This document shows, piece after piece, positions 60,436 to 64,000 of a stretch of DNA of 64,000 bases; position 1 is the stretch's first letter, and each line of letters opens with the position of its first letter. A model generated the notes under the pieces. That model was not told the DNA's origin and ran no database searches. It was given only the letters and a program-made list of their open reading frames with translations. Both the position numbers and the translations under genes were made by a program. The stretch is from Nocardioides sp. 1609 (lineage in GTDB: Bacteria; Actinomycetota; Actinomycetes; Propionibacteriales; Nocardioidaceae), in the NCBI RefSeq assembly GCF_004522105.1, contig NZ_SPUJ01000008.1:1-64000 (forward strand). The letters run 5' to 3'.

Positions 60436-61482
60436 TCATGCGCGCAAGCCTGTCACGACCCGGCGCGGCCAGAGCGGACCTTCGTACACGAACGCCGTGT
60501 AGGCCTGCAGCAGGTCGGCGCCGGCGGCCAGCCGCTCGCGAGCGTCGCCCGGTGTGGAGATGCCCCCGACGCCGACCAGGGTGAGGTCGGGTCCGACGCG
60601 CCCCCGCAGCAGCCGCACCACCTCGGTGGCCCGGGCCGTGAGCGGCGCTCCGGACAACCCGCCCGCGCCGGCCTCGGCGACCTCGGCGGGGTGGCTGCGC
60701 AGCCCGTCGCGGCCGGTGGTGGTGTTGGTGGCGATGATCCCGTCGAGCCCGGTCGCGAGCGCCAGGTCGGCGACGGCGAGGACGTCGTCGTCGGCGAGGT
60801 CGGGGGCGATCTTCACCAGCAGCGGCACCCTGCCCCGGCCGGCGGTGGTGACCGAGTCGGCGACCGTGCGCACGTGCCGCAGCAGCGGCTCGAGCCGTTC
60901 GACGGCCTGCAGGGTGCGCAGGCCCGGGGTGTTCGGCGAGCTGACGTTGACCACGAGGTAGTCGGCGTGCGGAGCGAGCAGCCGGGTGCTGGTGCCGTAG
61001 TCGGCGAGGACGGCGGCCTCGTCGTCCTCCGGGACGACCTTGGTCTTGCCGATGTTGATCCCGAGCACCGGCCCGGCCCCGGACGCCCGGCGACCGCGGG
61101 CGGCGAGGCGCCGGGCGACGGCCTCGGCGCCGTCGTTGTTGAAGCCCATCCGGTTGACCACGGCGCGGTCGGCGACCAGCCGGAACATCCGCGGCGCCGG
61201 GTTGCCCGGCTGCGCCTGCCCGGTGATCGTGCCGATCTCGACGTGGCCGAAGCCGAGCGCCCCGAGGGCGTCGATGCCGACGCCGTTCTTGTCGAAGCCG
61301 GCCGCCAGGCCGAGGGCGTGCGGGAAGGTCAGGCCCATCGCCGCGACCGGCTCCCCGACCGGACCGGGCACCCGGCCGAGCACCGGAGCGCCGACCCGGA
61401 TCGCCCGGAAGCCGAGGTGGTGGGCCCGCTCGGGGTCGATCCGACGGAAGCCGTGCTCGAAGGCCCGGCGGTAGAGCCCCAC
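60436..61482 (-). CDS. pyrD: dihydroorotate dehydrogenase, quinone-dependent (class 2)
   Basis: PyrD oxidises dihydroorotate to orotate at the membrane, passing electrons to quinone. The 348-residue protein has the class 2 N-terminal helices (LYRRAFEHGFRRIDPERAHH), LGLAAGFDKNGVGIDALGAL, NRMGFNNDGAEAVARRL, the catalytic Ser in VVNVSSPNTPGLRTLQ and FMN site GVGGISTPGDARERLAAGA. GTG at 61482 lies 2 nt behind the carB stop. Confidence 0.96.
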   Translation of the reverse strand: MGLYRRAFEHGFRRIDPERAHHLGFRAIRVGAPVLGRVPGPVGEPVAAMGLTFPHALGLAAGFDKNGVGIDALGALGFGHVEIGTITGQAQPGNPAPRMFRLVADRAVVNRMGFNNDGAEAVARRLAARGRRASGAGPVLGINIGKTKVVPEDDEAAVLADYGTSTRLLAPHADYLVVNVSSPNTPGLRTLQAVERLEPLLRHVRTVADSVTTAGRGRVPLLVKIAPDLADDDVLAVADLALATGLDGIIATNTTTGRDGLRSHPAEVAEAGAGGLSGAPLTARATEVVRLLRGRVGPDLTLVGVGGISTPGDARERLAAGADLLQAYTAFVYEGPLWPRRVVTGLRA

Positions 61483-61484
61483 GC

Positions 61485-64000
<2,516 letters not shown>

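Overview
The window is very GC-rich, densely packed DNA from an actinobacterium. The markers are a mycobacterial-type integration host factor (mihF), mycothiol-dependent MDMPI/DinB-fold proteins, an AfsR/SARP regulator, a helicase-dead PriA, a fused RibBA, and a riboflavin operon of the Streptomyces ribE-ribM-ribBA-ribH kind. Gene order and protein flavour suggest Propionibacteriales, most likely Nocardioides or a close relative; this is an inference, not a database result. No prophage, insertion sequence or CRISPR array was seen, so most of the window is conserved chromosome.

Layout from left to right. Positions 1-340 hold the promoters and leader of a ribosomal RNA operon that is transcribed leftwards out of the window. 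From 357 to 10069 (minus strand) lies one arginine operon: argC, an ACT-domain gene, then argJ-argB-argD-argF-argR-argG-argH and a 3-methyladenine glycosylase, nearly all with overlapping stop and start codons and with an ARG-box promoter ahead of argC. From 10.1 to 17.7 kb come an MDMPI-type enzyme, an aldehyde dehydrogenase, and a DrrAB-type ABC exporter facing a large AfsR/SARP regulator; three 11-bp-spaced heptamers sit just ahead of the exporter. Then follow pheST, a DUF817 membrane protein, a WYL regulator with its target gene, a PAS histidine kinase, and infC-rpmI-rplT-trmH with an attenuator-type leader. At 27.5-32 kb is a mixed set (SseB-like, membrane protein, uridine-kinase-like, secreted C39 peptidase, aldose epimerase, PH protein), followed by hisG-hisE.

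From 33.2 to 37.7 kb is the riboflavin operon ribD-ribE-ribM-ribBA-ribH under an FMN riboswitch. From 38 to 42 kb is the most specialised system in the window: the RNA end-healing, sealing and 2'-O-methylating pair Pnkp and Hen1. It is followed by rpe, a P-loop kinase, a stand-alone LigD-type primase/polymerase domain and an ABC-type ATPase, so several nucleic-acid repair-like genes lie together. From 45.6 to 57.7 kb is a conserved housekeeping block: def-fmt-mmcQ-rsmB, a frameshifted DUF222/HNH gene, priA, metK, coaBC, rpoZ, gmk and mihF. The right end is pyrimidine synthesis (carB cut by the window edge, pyrD, a lactate-monooxygenase-like flavoenzyme, pyrF).

Three themes recur. About a dozen genes have a TANNNT-like -10 box 6-8 nt ahead of the start codon, which suggests leaderless mRNAs. 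Three genes (trmH, the uridine-kinase-like gene, coaBC) have no ATG, GTG or TTG where their conserved N-terminus begins and seem to start at CTG, and infC seems to start at ATC. Short in-frame tandem repeats are common in the non-conserved tails and linkers of proteins.
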